The notes beneath the pieces were generated by a model that searched no databases, had not been told where the DNA came from, and saw nothing but the letters and a program-made list of their open reading frames with translations. This document shows positions 1 through 8,654 of a DNA stretch of 64,000 nucleotides, piece by piece (position 1 is the stretch's first letter; each line of letters starts with the position of its first letter). Location: assembly GCF_900010755.1 (NCBI RefSeq), contig NZ_CZJT01000088.1, forward strand, positions 156,720-220,719, given 5' to 3'. The position numbers were made by a program, and so were the translations under genes. Origin of the DNA: Paeniglutamicibacter antarcticus (GTDB taxonomy: Bacteria; Actinomycetota; Actinomycetes; Actinomycetales; Micrococcaceae).

Positions 1-277
1 CCAGGCGCCACAGGCCCACAAGCGTGTAGATGAGGTCCGCGCTTTTGCCCATGAGCGTGGCCACCCGGTCCCCGGGCTTGATGCCCATGGACGCGAAGAG
101 CGCAGCAGCACGTTCTGAACGATCCTTGAGCAACCCGTAGCTCAGGTCCACCGAGTCGAGGTTTGCGTCGAGCACCGTGAACGCTATGTCACCCGCGGGA
201 TGCCTGTCGCACAAGAGAACCGCCGGCTGCACCTCGGAAGGCAGGGCTGAAGCAACTTGGGTATTGAATGCTTGCAC
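1..277 (-). CDS. AMP-dependent acyl-CoA synthetase/ligase, N-terminal part (runs off left edge)
   Basis: Reading the minus strand gives about 90 residues with the N-terminal pattern of ANL-superfamily adenylating enzymes: LSYGLLKDRSERAAALF followed by GIKPGDRVATLMGKS, the usual 'shared adoption of a nucleotide-binding scaffold' stretch of acetyl-CoA and acyl-CoA synthetases. The catalytic P-loop and the A8 motif lie outside the window, so the substrate cannot be read. I chose the GTG at 275-277 because AAGGTGG lies 11 bases upstream; a GTG at 290-292 in the same frame is an alternative without a good ribosome site. It is transcribed leftward, in the same direction as the copper-like cluster to its right, but about 90 bases separate them. 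Confidence 0.7.
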   Translation of the reverse strand, partial: MQAFNTQVASALPSEVQPAVLLCDRHPAGDIAFTVLDANLDSVDLSYGLLKDRSERAAALFASMGIKPGDRVATLMGKSADLIYTLVGLWRL

Positions 278-370
278 TGTGCCGATGACCACCTTGGAAG
301 AGCCCGTGGAAATTACTTTCCCTTGGGGTCAAACTACCAGCTGGTCCGGGGACGCCGGCTGAGTGTTAAG

Positions 371-667
371 TCAGCTGCGACGTCCGACAACCAGCGAAGC
401 CAGAACCACCCCGGCGGTGACTGCATTGACGGAAGGCCATGCACCGATCTTCTTTGCCAGCGGGTGCGAGGCACCAAACGCGCCAAGGTAGAGGGCCGTG
501 AGTGCGGCGGCCTTCGGGGTGCCGGCGTTTGACTTCCACAGCAGGAAGGCGCCGGTTCCGGCCGCAGCCAGCACGGCTCCACCGAGCGGGCGGTTCTTGG
601 TGGCGCGGGCGGTTGCGAAGCCGCCGATCAGTCCGGTGCCCGCCAAGGCGGATGGCAATAGCGACAT
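371..667 (-). CDS. small hydrophobic membrane protein, unknown function
   Basis: The 98-residue product is almost wholly hydrophobic, rich in Gly, Ala and Leu, with about three short membrane spans (roughly residues 5-20, 28-45 and 50-95) and a basic C-terminal end (VVGRRS). No catalytic motif is visible. The ATG is preceded by AAGGAG nine bases upstream, so the start is secure. It is the last gene of a leftward run (small secreted protein, DUF305, DUF3105, this gene) and lies 32 bases past the DUF3105 gene, which suggests co-transcription. The function is not recognised. Confidence 0.6.
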   Translation of the reverse strand: MSLLPSALAGTGLIGGFATARATKNRPLGGAVLAAAGTGAFLLWKSNAGTPKAAALTALYLGAFGASHPLAKKIGAWPSVNAVTAGVVLASLVVGRRS

Positions 668-699
668 GGTTTTATGCTCCTTGTGTTGTGTTTCTGTCT

Positions 700-1305
700 T
701 TAGCCTATGCCTCCGACGCAGGATGCACCGGGTTCCGGGGTTTGCGGTCCCTGCCGGTACTTTTTGATGAATGCGGCAATGCGCGGGTCATCGGGGGTAT
801 CGACACTGAGCTGTTCGCCCCAGGCGCTGAGCTTGATCTTGGCACCCTGACCCGGGAACGGGCTGAGCAGCATGTAGGTGCGCTTTCCGACGACGTCATT
901 CAGTACCTTAAGCTCGTCCTCACTGATGCCATCGTAGGAGATCCACACGGCGCCATGTTCCAGGGAATGGATGCCAGCTGTTTCCTGGATGGGGTTGGGA
1001 TAAATTCCGCAATTTTGCCAGACCGGGTAGTGGTCCCCGCCGACGCCGGGTGACTGGGGGTAGCTGACCGGGGCCTCGGTGTGGTTGGCCGAAGCGATCT
1101 TGAAGGTTTGCACGCCGTCGATGGGCGCCTTCGCGGCGGTTTCATAAGCTGCCTTGTCCCGCGCAGCGCCGCTGAGGACCACGGCGGTGGGCACGGCGAT
1201 GGCAAGAAGTGCTGCTGTGGCAATGGAGAAGGTGAGGATTTTTGTTCGTTTTTCCTTGGCCTTGGCTTTAGAGAGCATGGCTTGGGCTTCTTCACGTTTG
1301 TTCAT
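700..1305 (-). CDS. DUF3105 domain membrane-anchored protein
   Basis: The 201 residues begin with a charged cytoplasmic stretch (1-22), one membrane anchor (about 24-46) and an exported domain. The exported part has the DUF3105 signature: HTEAPVSYPQSPGVGGDH (75-92), a Cys in WQNCGIY (96-102) and HSLEHGAVW (113-121). The conserved His and Cys residues suggest metal binding, but no activity is established for this family. The ATG has a strong AAAGGAAA site. It starts 14 bases after the DUF305 gene ends, so the two are in one operon. In actinobacteria DUF3105 and DUF305 genes often sit together, frequently near copper or redox genes; a metal role here is inference. Confidence 0.85.
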   Translation of the reverse strand: MNKREEAQAMLSKAKAKEKRTKILTFSIATAALLAIAVPTAVVLSGAARDKAAYETAAKAPIDGVQTFKIASANHTEAPVSYPQSPGVGGDHYPVWQNCGIYPNPIQETAGIHSLEHGAVWISYDGISEDELKVLNDVVGKRTYMLLSPFPGQGAKIKLSAWGEQLSVDTPDDPRIAAFIKKYRQGPQTPEPGASCVGGIG

Positions 1306-1319
1306 GGGGGATGTTTCCT

Positions 1320-1964
1320 TTAATCCAGCTGGTCAAGAAGCTGGGTCAGGGCCGTGATTTCGGCCGTTTGGGTCATAATGATTTTTTCGGCGAATACCGT
1401 GACGATGGGGTTGTTCCCGTGTTTCAGGTACGCCTCAGCCATTTCGACGCCACCCTTGTGGTGGGCGATCATGAGCGTGAGGAATTGCCGGTCGGCGGAT
1501 TGGCCGCGGGCGGCGGTGAGTGCCTTGATTTGTGCGTCCGTGGCCATGCCCATGGAAGACATGGAAGGCGCCCCGCCCGGTGGGGATGCGCCGTGGTCGG
1601 CGTGGGTCTGGTCCCCGGGGAGCAGGCCCGCCATCCAGGTCATTGATTCGCCCGTTTGCGCTAGGCCCCAGAGTTCGAGCCACGCATACATTTGCCCGGC
1701 TTGCTGTTGCTGGGTCATGGCTATGTCGTAGGCAAATGAACGCACCGCGGTATTAGTCGAGTTGTCCCTGATGATCATCGAGAGCTGGACTGCCTGTTGG
1801 TGGTGGGTCTGCATGTCGCGGGAGAACCCGGCCTCCGCCGAGGTATCCGAGGGATAGTTGCTACGTGGGTTTGCTGTGCCCAGTATCCAACCGCCGAAGC
1901 CCACTGCAATGAGCAGCACGGACATGGCAATGATGAGTGAACGAGGGGTTTTAGAGTCTGGCAT
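1320..1964 (-). CDS. DUF305 family secreted/anchored protein
   Basis: The 214-residue protein has an N-terminal membrane segment (about 10-30) and two copies of the four-helix DUF305 motif: MQTHHQQAV at 51-59 and MIAHHKGGVEM at 165-175. A Met/His-rich linker (about 110-140) lies between them. DUF305 proteins resemble ferritin-like bundles and are often linked to copper stress, but the biochemical role is unsettled. An in-frame GTG 21 bases upstream extends the reading frame, but AAGGAG seven bases before the ATG at 1964 decides the start. It is the middle gene of the leftward cluster with DUF3105 downstream and a His/Cys-bearing secreted protein upstream. Confidence 0.85.
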   Translation of the reverse strand: MPDSKTPRSLIIAMSVLLIAVGFGGWILGTANPRSNYPSDTSAEAGFSRDMQTHHQQAVQLSMIIRDNSTNTAVRSFAYDIAMTQQQQAGQMYAWLELWGLAQTGESMTWMAGLLPGDQTHADHGASPPGGAPSMSSMGMATDAQIKALTAARGQSADRQFLTLMIAHHKGGVEMAEAYLKHGNNPIVTVFAEKIIMTQTAEITALTQLLDQLD

Positions 1965-2038
1965 GAAGCCGCTCCTTGGGTACACGAAGTGAGGGTGCGC
2001 CGGAAGAACCTGGGCGCGCGGACAAGTGTGTCCGAGGT

Positions 2039-2374
2039 CTAAACCCGTGTGATGGAGAGTTGTTGCAGGTCAGGAGATGGAGAGTCCTGGGATCTTGGCA
2101 ACTGGGAGGCGCTCGTTGCCGGCGCGGGCGCCGCTCCGAAAAGGCCGGCGGTGTCGGGCCGCGGTGCTATCTGTTCAAACGTCAAAATTGGCTGGGCAGC
2201 TGAACTGCAATCCGGCGCCTCTGGCATGTCCGAGGGACAATGCGTCTCATGGACGGCAGCAATGGCTTGGGTTTCCGAGCCGTGCTCGGCTTTCGTTGCG
2301 GTATGAGCCGAAAATGACAGGCACGCAGGCACCAAGAAGGAGAGGGCAAGGAACAAAGCAAATACGCGCTTCAC
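2039..2374 (-). CDS. small secreted protein with His/Cys segment, probable copper-cluster member
   Basis: The 111 residues open with a clear signal peptide (KRVFALFLALSFLVPACLSF). The mature part contains HTATKAEHG and then HETHCPSDMPEAPDC (about 42-56), spaced like a metal or haem ligand set, and ends in a Pro/Ser/Gln-rich tail. The start is a GTG with AAGGA upstream. It resembles the small DUF6153-like proteins that accompany actinobacterial copper genes, but I cannot confirm that family from the sequence. It is first in the leftward run ahead of the DUF305 gene, separated by 74 bases. Confidence 0.55.
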   Translation of the reverse strand: MKRVFALFLALSFLVPACLSFSAHTATKAEHGSETQAIAAVHETHCPSDMPEAPDCSSAAQPILTFEQIAPRPDTAGLFGAAPAPATSASQLPRSQDSPSPDLQQLSITRV

Positions 2375-2654
2375 TGCCGAGTCATCCTTCCTCGCTTTTT
2401 GATTGAAATATCAACAATACGAAGCGTAATTGTGTGAATCCTGTGAACTGCCCGGTGGCAGTGGGCTCCCGGGGAGCGATTCGTTCAGTGCAATTTTCGA
2501 ATAGCATGCCATCGAATGTAAAATATTCGAATATTAGTTCATTTACTTTCCTGCGTTCAAAGGGTGACTTTCCCTCTGCGGCGTCGGAATAAAACAAGCG
2601 CTTACGTCGGACGGTTTATGACTCGTCCACAGAATGCACCAGTAGGGTTGGCGA
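2375..2654. promoter_or_regulatory. divergent intergenic region with two palindromes
   Basis: This 280-base AT-richer gap separates the leftward DUF305/DUF3105 cluster from the rightward M50 gene and must hold both promoters. It contains a perfect 14-base palindrome AATATTCGAATATT at 2522-2535 and a 13-base inverted repeat GCTCCCGGGGAGC at 2465-2477. Either could be a repressor operator. There is no CsoR-like run of C and G around a short spacer, so copper control is not shown. A TAGGGT hexamer ends six bases before the M50 ATG and may be its -10 element. Confidence 0.35.
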
Positions 2655-3389
2655 ATGCAGATAGTAGACGTGTGGTGGCAAGCTGTCCTCAAGGGTTTCG
2701 TGAAAAGCGAACCCCTGAGTTTCACGCTGCTGCCGATCCTGGCGATCATCGTCGTCTGCATCGCACTGACAGTTCCCAGGGCCACCTGGCGGTACTTCGG
2801 CCTGTATGTCACCTTCGTGCACGAACTGGGCCATGCATTCGCTGCACTCATGACCGGACGTTTTGTCCACGGACTGAAAATCGGTTTGGATCATTCCGGT
2901 GAACTTGTCAGTAGCGGAAAACCTGGATTTTCCGCAGCCTGGAGCGGCTTCTGGGGTTACCCGGTGCCGGCCTTGGTCGGGACGTTGTTGATCGGATCGA
3001 CGTACTACGGATTCGGATCGGCGGCTTTGTCCATCGGGGCTTTGATCCTGCTGGTGTCGTTGATTTTCCTGCGTAACTGGGTCGGGATTCTCGTGGCGCT
3101 TGCCTCTGCAGCGATCGCGCAGTTGCTGGTGGTCTTCACCCCAACGGCCGCGATTGCGTGGGTGGTGCTGACCTTGGGTCTCATGCTGCTGATCGGTGGG
3201 GTCCGTGATGTCTTCAAGGTGCTGGGGGTGCACGTCAGCCGCAGGGAGCTCATCGAATCATCGGACGCCTACCTTCTGGCAACACGCAGTTGGCTGCCCG
3301 CCTGGTTTTGGCTCTTGGGTTTCATCCTTGTCGTGGGTGCCTGCGTCGTTGTCTCAACCCTGATGCTGTCCCTGATGCTGCGCGGCTAG
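2655..3389 (+). CDS. M50 family zinc metallopeptidase (M50B-like membrane protein)
   Basis: The 244-residue integral membrane protein has a first span at about 21-41, then the zinc-protease motif HELGH at 56-60 inside a hydrophobic stretch, and several further spans to the C-terminus. This fits the short M50B-like peptidases of actinobacteria, distant relatives of site-2 proteases that cut within membranes. The second zinc ligand (usually an Asp in an NxxPxxxLDG-type motif) is not obvious; GYPVPALVGTLLIG (about 98-111) sits where it would be expected, so activity is less certain. Substrate and partners are unknown. It stands alone on its strand. Confidence 0.75.
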   Translation: MQIVDVWWQAVLKGFVKSEPLSFTLLPILAIIVVCIALTVPRATWRYFGLYVTFVHELGHAFAALMTGRFVHGLKIGLDHSGELVSSGKPGFSAAWSGFWGYPVPALVGTLLIGSTYYGFGSAALSIGALILLVSLIFLRNWVGILVALASAAIAQLLVVFTPTAAIAWVVLTLGLMLLIGGVRDVFKVLGVHVSRRELIESSDAYLLATRSWLPAWFWLLGFILVVGACVVVSTLMLSLMLRG

Positions 3390-3713
3390 TTTCCGAAACG
3401 CCCGTGCTCCGGCAGCGGCCCTACTGAACGACCCGGCGCTGCCTTACTTGCGCCGGCTGTGCCACCCAGTGATTGAAGCTGCCGACACGGAGGCGCGAGA
3501 GGCCCGTCCTGCGCCAACGCCTACGTAGCTGGTGCGGGGTGCGCGAACGCAGCAACATTACAAGTCGCTAGTCCAACCGCGCACCGGGGTGAGGTGTACC
3601 TGGCAATCCTTGGTGCTTTCTTTCCTAGGGGCGAACAAACCTCCGATGCCGTGAGGCTCGGGTAAGTTAGAGCAACAAGTACAAGATGCTGACGCCGCAG
3701 AGGGGGAATGGCC
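3390..3713. other. intergenic region, no gene seen
   Basis: About 320 bases between the M50 gene and the 582-residue protein. I found no reading frame with convincing composition, no clear terminator hairpin and no repeat. The last 60 bases should hold the promoter of the downstream gene, which is preceded by an AGGGGGA ribosome site. Confidence 0.4.
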
Positions 3714-5462
3714 ATGGGCCCACAGAATTGGAAATTCTCTGGCCAGGACCTCGCAAGCCACCTATTTGCGCCCCGGCGCCTGCACACGATCCTCATTACC
3801 CGCAGTCTGCGCAGAGACTGCGAGAATTTTGACGTCGATGCAATCTTTGACGAGGTCAAGGACTGGGCGGAAGTCATTGAAGTGCAATCCGGGCGTATCA
3901 CCTACGAACTACGCGACAGCCTTCCTAAAGGCTGGGATGTTTTCGGGACGGCTGCCCGCGTCTATCCCATTGGCATGAGCCCCGAGGGGCCGCCACCAGG
4001 GAAGGCCCATATCGTACGCCCCGGGGAGCCCATCAAACAGCTCACCGACGCTGTCATTGACGAAGTCCTATTCTTGCCCAATCCCCGTACTCTCGTGGTG
4101 CCCACCGCGCCTACTCCTGGGCCCGGTCGACGTGCCGCCGCTCCCGTGCGTACCCTGGCGTCCCCGGGCACAACGTCGTTGGCCACCGGAAGCCACACGG
4201 CACTTGTCTCCGGAACCGTGACGGGTTTTCGGGACAACGGTTTCACCGCCGACATTGCCCTTGACACCGGGAAATCCGCAGAACTGAAAAGCGAAGACAT
4301 CTACGCGGGGGCACCGCTGCTGTGGATTTTCGCTGCCGATAGCAGGCTGACAGGTGTTTACGACCCTGCCAGCCGTCAGCTTTCACTGCGTGATTCGTTG
4401 ACACATCCGAGGCTGCTGCAGCACTACGCCTGGAATCAAGTCATTTTGTGCCTAGTCCTTGAAGCCGGATCCGAATCCGCGGTGTTAACCCCCGTGCCGG
4501 GTGAAAAAATCACTGTCACCCGGGAAGATGTGTCCTCCAACGAACTCGATGATGTCGATTCCCTGCTGGCCCCCGGACAGGTGGTGCTTGCGCGCCTTGT
4601 CAATGAATCGGGTGTTCGGAAACTCGTGCTCGTTGATGTCGATGACGACGAACCTGTGGCGCCGGCGCCGGCACTGATCCGCGGAGGCATACCTTGGCTG
4701 GCATTGGACCGGGACTACGTTCCGGAACTCTCCGAGTCAGAACCCGCGGTTGCGACCCTGGGCATGCAGGTGATACCCACCCCCGACAAGCAACGTGAAG
4801 CCTTACGGCAGGCACTGTTGAGTATCGATGGTCTCAAATCACAACTGGCGGCGCTTCGACGCCAAGAAGCGGATAGCTCAATTGACGAGCTTGCACTCGC
4901 CCTGGAACAGACGGCCCGCTACCGCGACGAGGCAAACAAGCTGCGTACGCTCTTGAAAGGCAAGTCCGAGGCGCTCAACGAATCGCACAAGGCTGCACGC
5001 AAAAAGGCGCGTGCGCAAAATGCGGTGGTGGTTTCGGATGCGAGAGAGAAATTCAACGACCTTGAATTGGCCTTGCGGCATGAGTTGTACATGGAATGGG
5101 TGGAGCGGGTTCCTGCCAATGAGAAGCCTGATTATCCGTGGACTGAGAACTTCAAAATTGGACCCAAATTTGCCGCCTCGTTTTATTCCCACGATCCGGT
5201 CTTGCGGGCCAAGACACTCAAGGCCCTGACACAGTTGCTGACCGGGCGGGCCGATCGAATGAAGGCACGCGATGTGCACCCCAAACGAACCGGAAGCGGG
5301 GGCGATGACCCGCAAATGGTGCGTGATGAAGACGGAGCCACTTGCTGGCGCATGAGCGTTGAGAACGGTGTTGCCGCTGCCCGCAGGGTCCATTACTGGA
5401 AACTTCCGGACGGAAGCATTGAATTGCATGAATTGGTGGTCCACGACACCTTCGTGCTTTAG
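3714..5462 (+). CDS. large multidomain protein: two S1-like segments, coiled coil, RelE-like C-terminus; function unknown
   Basis: The 582 residues fall into parts. An N-terminal domain (1-125) carries RRLHTILITRSLRRDC. Then come a Pro/Ala linker and two beta-rich S1/OB-like segments: SGTVTGFRDNGFTADI near 166-181, and VILCLVLEAG to LARLVNESGVRKLVLVDVD at 243-310. A long charged coiled coil (about 360-460) follows, and then a C-terminal domain (about 474-582). The C-terminal end, CWRMSVENGVAAARRVHYW then LPDGSIELHELVVHD, has the strand order and RxHYW..LPDG..L pattern of RelE/HigB-type folds; this is inference. An ATG six bases upstream is possible, but AGGGGGA spacing favours 3714. The stop overlaps the convergent small HTH gene by four bases. 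Taken as an uncharacterised, possibly nucleic-acid-binding protein. Confidence 0.6.
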   Translation: MGPQNWKFSGQDLASHLFAPRRLHTILITRSLRRDCENFDVDAIFDEVKDWAEVIEVQSGRITYELRDSLPKGWDVFGTAARVYPIGMSPEGPPPGKAHIVRPGEPIKQLTDAVIDEVLFLPNPRTLVVPTAPTPGPGRRAAAPVRTLASPGTTSLATGSHTALVSGTVTGFRDNGFTADIALDTGKSAELKSEDIYAGAPLLWIFAADSRLTGVYDPASRQLSLRDSLTHPRLLQHYAWNQVILCLVLEAGSESAVLTPVPGEKITVTREDVSSNELDDVDSLLAPGQVVLARLVNESGVRKLVLVDVDDDEPVAPAPALIRGGIPWLALDRDYVPELSESEPAVATLGMQVIPTPDKQREALRQALLSIDGLKSQLAALRRQEADSSIDELALALEQTARYRDEANKLRTLLKGKSEALNESHKAARKKARAQNAVVVSDAREKFNDLELALRHELYMEWVERVPANEKPDYPWTENFKIGPKFAASFYSHDPVLRAKTLKALTQLLTGRADRMKARDVHPKRTGSGGDDPQMVRDEDGATCWRMSVENGVAAARRVHYWKLPDGSIELHELVVHDTFVL

Positions 5463-5641
5463 CGCGGTGCCTTGGCAACCGCTTGAACCGAGTCGCCGGG
5501 CATGCGCCACATAAAGTGTGCGGCCATGGCCGCACGGATGCTGTTCTCGCTGACACCGTAAGTTTGCGCGATTTCCGTCAGCGTCCATCCGGCGGTGCGT
5601 AGCTCCATCAATGTCGAATAGGCGGGTATCCCGGTGACCAT
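5459..5641 (-). CDS. 60-residue helix-turn-helix-like small protein
   Basis: The product (MVTGIPAYSTLMELRTAGWT, continuing LTEIAQTYGVSENSIRAAMA) contains a textbook helix-turn-helix: EIAQTYGVSENSIRAAM at about 23-39. A longer frame upstream exists, but AAGGGAG six bases before the ATG at 5641 fixes this start. It is convergent with the 582-residue gene and overlaps its stop codon by four bases. It could be a DNA-binding regulator or an orphan Hin-type recognition helix; nothing shows its target. Confidence 0.55.
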   Translation of the reverse strand: MVTGIPAYSTLMELRTAGWTLTEIAQTYGVSENSIRAAMAAHFMWRMPGDSVQAVAKAPR

Positions 5642-5813
5642 GACAAACTCCCTTTCGCAGGTGCTGCTTACTTCATTGGACTCCGCTGTGCCGACACTTT
5701 GGCCTTGCATTTAGGATTCCCCGGCCTGGCGAAATGTTCGGCCACTTTCCGGGTGCTAAACCAGACGATTCGTTAGGCTGAAGAACCGGCCCGAAATGAA
5801 GGAAGCAAAAAAC

Positions 5814-7304
5814 ATGGCGATCTTCGAATACATCACCCGACTCCCATACGACAGGGAAACCGTTTTCACCTGGTTTGAACGCCCGGGTGCGCTGCCTCGG
5901 TTATCGGCCCCCTTCATGGGAAGCATTAGGAAGGAACCGGATAACGGACTGAAGGTCGGTTCGCGGTCGGTGCTCAATGTTGCAGCCCCGGGAACCTTTG
6001 GCATGGGCCTGGGAGCCGCCGTCGCCGCCGGTGCCGGAATACTCGGGCTCCCGGAAACAGCGCGGGCAGAAATTCCCTGGAAGGCCAAACATATTGAATT
6101 TGAACGGGGCCGGTCATTCACTGACATCATGGAATCCGGGCCGCTGGCTCGTTGGGAACACCGGCACTTGTTCTCCGACACCACCATTGATGGCAAACGC
6201 GGGACCATTGTGCGTGATCTCGTGGAATTCGAGTTGCCGGCGCTGGGTCTGCTGCCCTGGAAAAAGCCACAAAAATTTGCCGAGCGGGCATTTTCCCGTG
6301 AACTCGCCCAAGTCTTTAAATACCGTGAAAACACTCTGCGCGCGGACCTTGAGTTCCACAACAGCTATCCAGCGGCGCCCCTGACCATCGCAGTCAGTGG
6401 AGCCTCTGGAACCATCGGAACCCAGCTGTGCGCCTTGCTGGGCGGTGGGGGACACCGGGTCATCAAGTTGGTCAGGAATGCAGAAACCGCAAATGGAGTG
6501 GACCGGGTGTATTGGAACCCGGAGCTTGGTGTGCTGGATCCTGCGATGCTCTCCACAGTGGATGCGGTGGTCAACCTGGCCGGGCACACCATTGGCGGAA
6601 AGTTCACTGAAGAGACCAAACACAAGATCATTTCCTCCCGGGTGGTCGGAACCACCTTGCTGGCCAAGACTCTGGCGGGGTTGGCTGCCGACGGGAAGCA
6701 ACGCTCACTGATCAGTGCATCTGCCATTGGCATCTACGGTGCTTCCCCGCATGGCGGTGCCACCACTGCACCCTTGGGCGAAGACGCAGCCGTCGGCGGA
6801 GACTTCCTGGCACAAGTCTGCACAGCTTGGGAAGCAGCCTGTGATCCGGCCCGCGACGCCGGGGTGAGGGTCGTGAACATCCGCACCGGTTTGGTCCAAA
6901 CGCCCGGCTCCGGTGCCTTGCAGCAGATGCTGCCGCTGTTTGCATTTGGGCTTGGCGGTCCGCTTGGGGACAACGCGTGGCAGTCCTGGGTTGGCATCGA
7001 TGACATGGCAGGGATCTATGCCCATGTGCTGCTTACCCCGGCGGTTACCGGGCCGCTCAATGCCGTGGCACCTCATCCCGTCCAAGCATGGGAGTACGCG
7101 CAGACCTTGGGACGGGTGCTACGCAGGCCGAGTAAGCTGCCGGTTCCACGATTCGGCCCCAAACTGTTGCTGGGGGAAGAAGGCGCCAAAGAGTTGGCGT
7201 ATGCAGACCAGCGAATTTCAAGTGACAAGCTCGTTGCCAGCGGCTATGAGTTCAGACATGGAATCCTAGAGCTCGCGCTCCGTCACAACCTCGGCCACCC
7301 GTAG
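5814..7304 (+). CDS. TIGR01777 family epimerase with N-terminal SRPBCC domain (YfcH-like)
   Basis: The 496-residue protein joins an SRPBCC/START-like domain (about 1-165, IFEYITRLPYDRETVFTWF) to an extended-SDR domain. The dinucleotide motif VSGASGTIG is at 194-202, followed by WNPELGVLDPAMLSTVDAVVN and INLAGHTIGGKF-type segments. That is the layout of the TIGR01777 or 'cell division inhibitor SulA/YfcH' family; the name is historical and the substrate is unknown. Two in-frame codons lie upstream, but AAGGAAG eight bases before the ATG at 5814 supports this start. It is convergent with the RarD-like transporter, 16 bases away. Confidence 0.85.
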   Translation: MAIFEYITRLPYDRETVFTWFERPGALPRLSAPFMGSIRKEPDNGLKVGSRSVLNVAAPGTFGMGLGAAVAAGAGILGLPETARAEIPWKAKHIEFERGRSFTDIMESGPLARWEHRHLFSDTTIDGKRGTIVRDLVEFELPALGLLPWKKPQKFAERAFSRELAQVFKYRENTLRADLEFHNSYPAAPLTIAVSGASGTIGTQLCALLGGGGHRVIKLVRNAETANGVDRVYWNPELGVLDPAMLSTVDAVVNLAGHTIGGKFTEETKHKIISSRVVGTTLLAKTLAGLAADGKQRSLISASAIGIYGASPHGGATTAPLGEDAAVGGDFLAQVCTAWEAACDPARDAGVRVVNIRTGLVQTPGSGALQQMLPLFAFGLGGPLGDNAWQSWVGIDDMAGIYAHVLLTPAVTGPLNAVAPHPVQAWEYAQTLGRVLRRPSKLPVPRFGPKLLLGEEGAKELAYADQRISSDKLVASGYEFRHGILELALRHNLGHP

Positions 7305-7320
7305 CAGCAGGCGGTGATTG

Positions 7321-8181
7321 CTAGCGTAAGGTTCGGCTCGAGCGGAATCCGTCAACGGCCAGAACGACCAAAGCCACAACGATCGGCGCGTAGGTGAACG
7401 CATCCTTGAAGAACAGTTGCTCGCCCATTGCCACGGCCGCGACCAACAGCAAGACCGGCTCAACATAGCTCAGCAGGCCAAAGACCGAGAGGGACAGCAA
7501 GGACGCGGCTCCTAGGTACAGGAACATGGCCACGGCCCCCAAAACACCAATGGCAAACACCGGAATCAAAGAGTAACCTGGCTCGGAAACACCGGTGAGA
7601 ATGAAATACACGGCCAAGGGTGTCAGGAAAAGGACTTCCAAGGTGAACGCGGCGTTGGATTCAAAACGGGCCCGGCGCCTGGCAGCAAAGTAGACCGGGT
7701 AGCCCAGGCAGATCAGCAGCGTTGGCCAAGCCATTCCGCCGGCAAAAACCAGTTGGTGGACGACGCCCGCTGCGGCCAGCGCGACGGCGTTTTTCTGCCC
7801 CTGCGAGAGCCGTTCGGCAAAAAACATGCGCCCCACCACAACCATGACCAAGGGAAGCAAGAAATAGCCCAAGGAGGTGGCGAGTGCGAAACCGTTCATG
7901 GGCGCGTACATGAACAGCCACAGTTGAACACCCACCAGAGCACTGGCAATCGCACCATAGAACAGCAGCCCGGGCCGTGCTCTGATGCGCCCCAGCAATG
8001 ACACCATTTCGGCCCGCCGGCCGGGCACCAAGGCATACACCGGGGCCAGGATTAATAACGTCAGCACTATCCGCCAACCGTAAACTTCATTTGGCCCGAT
8101 TCCGCTCAGGGTTCCGGAAACGATGAAGATTGTTGCGAATAGTGCTGAGGCAACGATGGAGGCCAGAACGCCACGATTCAT
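7321..8181 (-). CDS. EamA/DMT superfamily transporter, RarD-like
   Basis: The 286 residues form about ten membrane spans in two EamA halves. The stretch ATSLGYFLLPLVMVVVGRMFFAERLS in the first half is the RarD/chloramphenicol-sensitive-protein type pattern (SLGYF, then PL.....G....ERLS), and LLSYVEPVLLLVAAVAMGEQL closes the second half. Members export metabolites or drugs; the substrate is not predictable. The ATG is preceded by GGAG. Transcription is leftward, convergent with the epimerase. Confidence 0.8.
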   Translation of the reverse strand: MNRGVLASIVASALFATIFIVSGTLSGIGPNEVYGWRIVLTLLILAPVYALVPGRRAEMVSLLGRIRARPGLLFYGAIASALVGVQLWLFMYAPMNGFALATSLGYFLLPLVMVVVGRMFFAERLSQGQKNAVALAAAGVVHQLVFAGGMAWPTLLICLGYPVYFAARRRARFESNAAFTLEVLFLTPLAVYFILTGVSEPGYSLIPVFAIGVLGAVAMFLYLGAASLLSLSVFGLLSYVEPVLLLVAAVAMGEQLFFKDAFTYAPIVVALVVLAVDGFRSSRTLR

Positions 8182-8654
8182 GACGATGCTCCGTCTCCAG
8201 GGGTTTTCATTTCGGGCTTCAGTCTAAGTGGCCGCCCAGCAAAGACTGTCATCAGGCCTCGAATGTGCGCCTGATGAAGGAGGGAAGCTGGTCCGCTAAG
8301 TTGACCGAAACCAAGATCGTCATGGTGTGGGCGACCAATGCACCAAGGCGTAACGACTTGATGCACTGGTTGATCTGCACCCTTATTCCACGACGCCGAC
8401 GCGACCAAAAACCAGGGACGAGCGGATATTCGCATCGAAACGGGAGAGCAGTAATCCAACGAAGTAGCCGCGGTCGGCGCGGAAGGGTCTTGGACCGGTT
8501 CGAAGCCGAACTTCAGTAAGCCGTGGGCCGGAATACGGAAGCTTGGCCACCGGCCGTGGCAGGGGCGTCCGCCGTTCAATAGCCGGTCAGTGTCGAGGCT
8601 GCGGCGGCCAAGGTAGTGTGAGGGAGCGGGGGAATTTCATGGCTCTGGGGAACC
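8182..8654. other. intergenic region, possible decayed gene
   Basis: This 470-base stretch between the transporter and the oxidoreductase has open frames on both strands but none with good composition or a ribosome site. On the minus strand the frames AHGLLKFGFEPVQDP and RADRGYFVGLLLSRFDANI overlap in different phases, as a frameshifted remnant might. I could not identify a parent family, so no gene is called. Confidence 0.3.

Noticed and set aside
8178..8579. 133-codon minus-strand frame after the transporter gene
   Set aside because: Composition is unlike neighbouring genes, no ribosome site, and the protein-like segments are spread over several phases.
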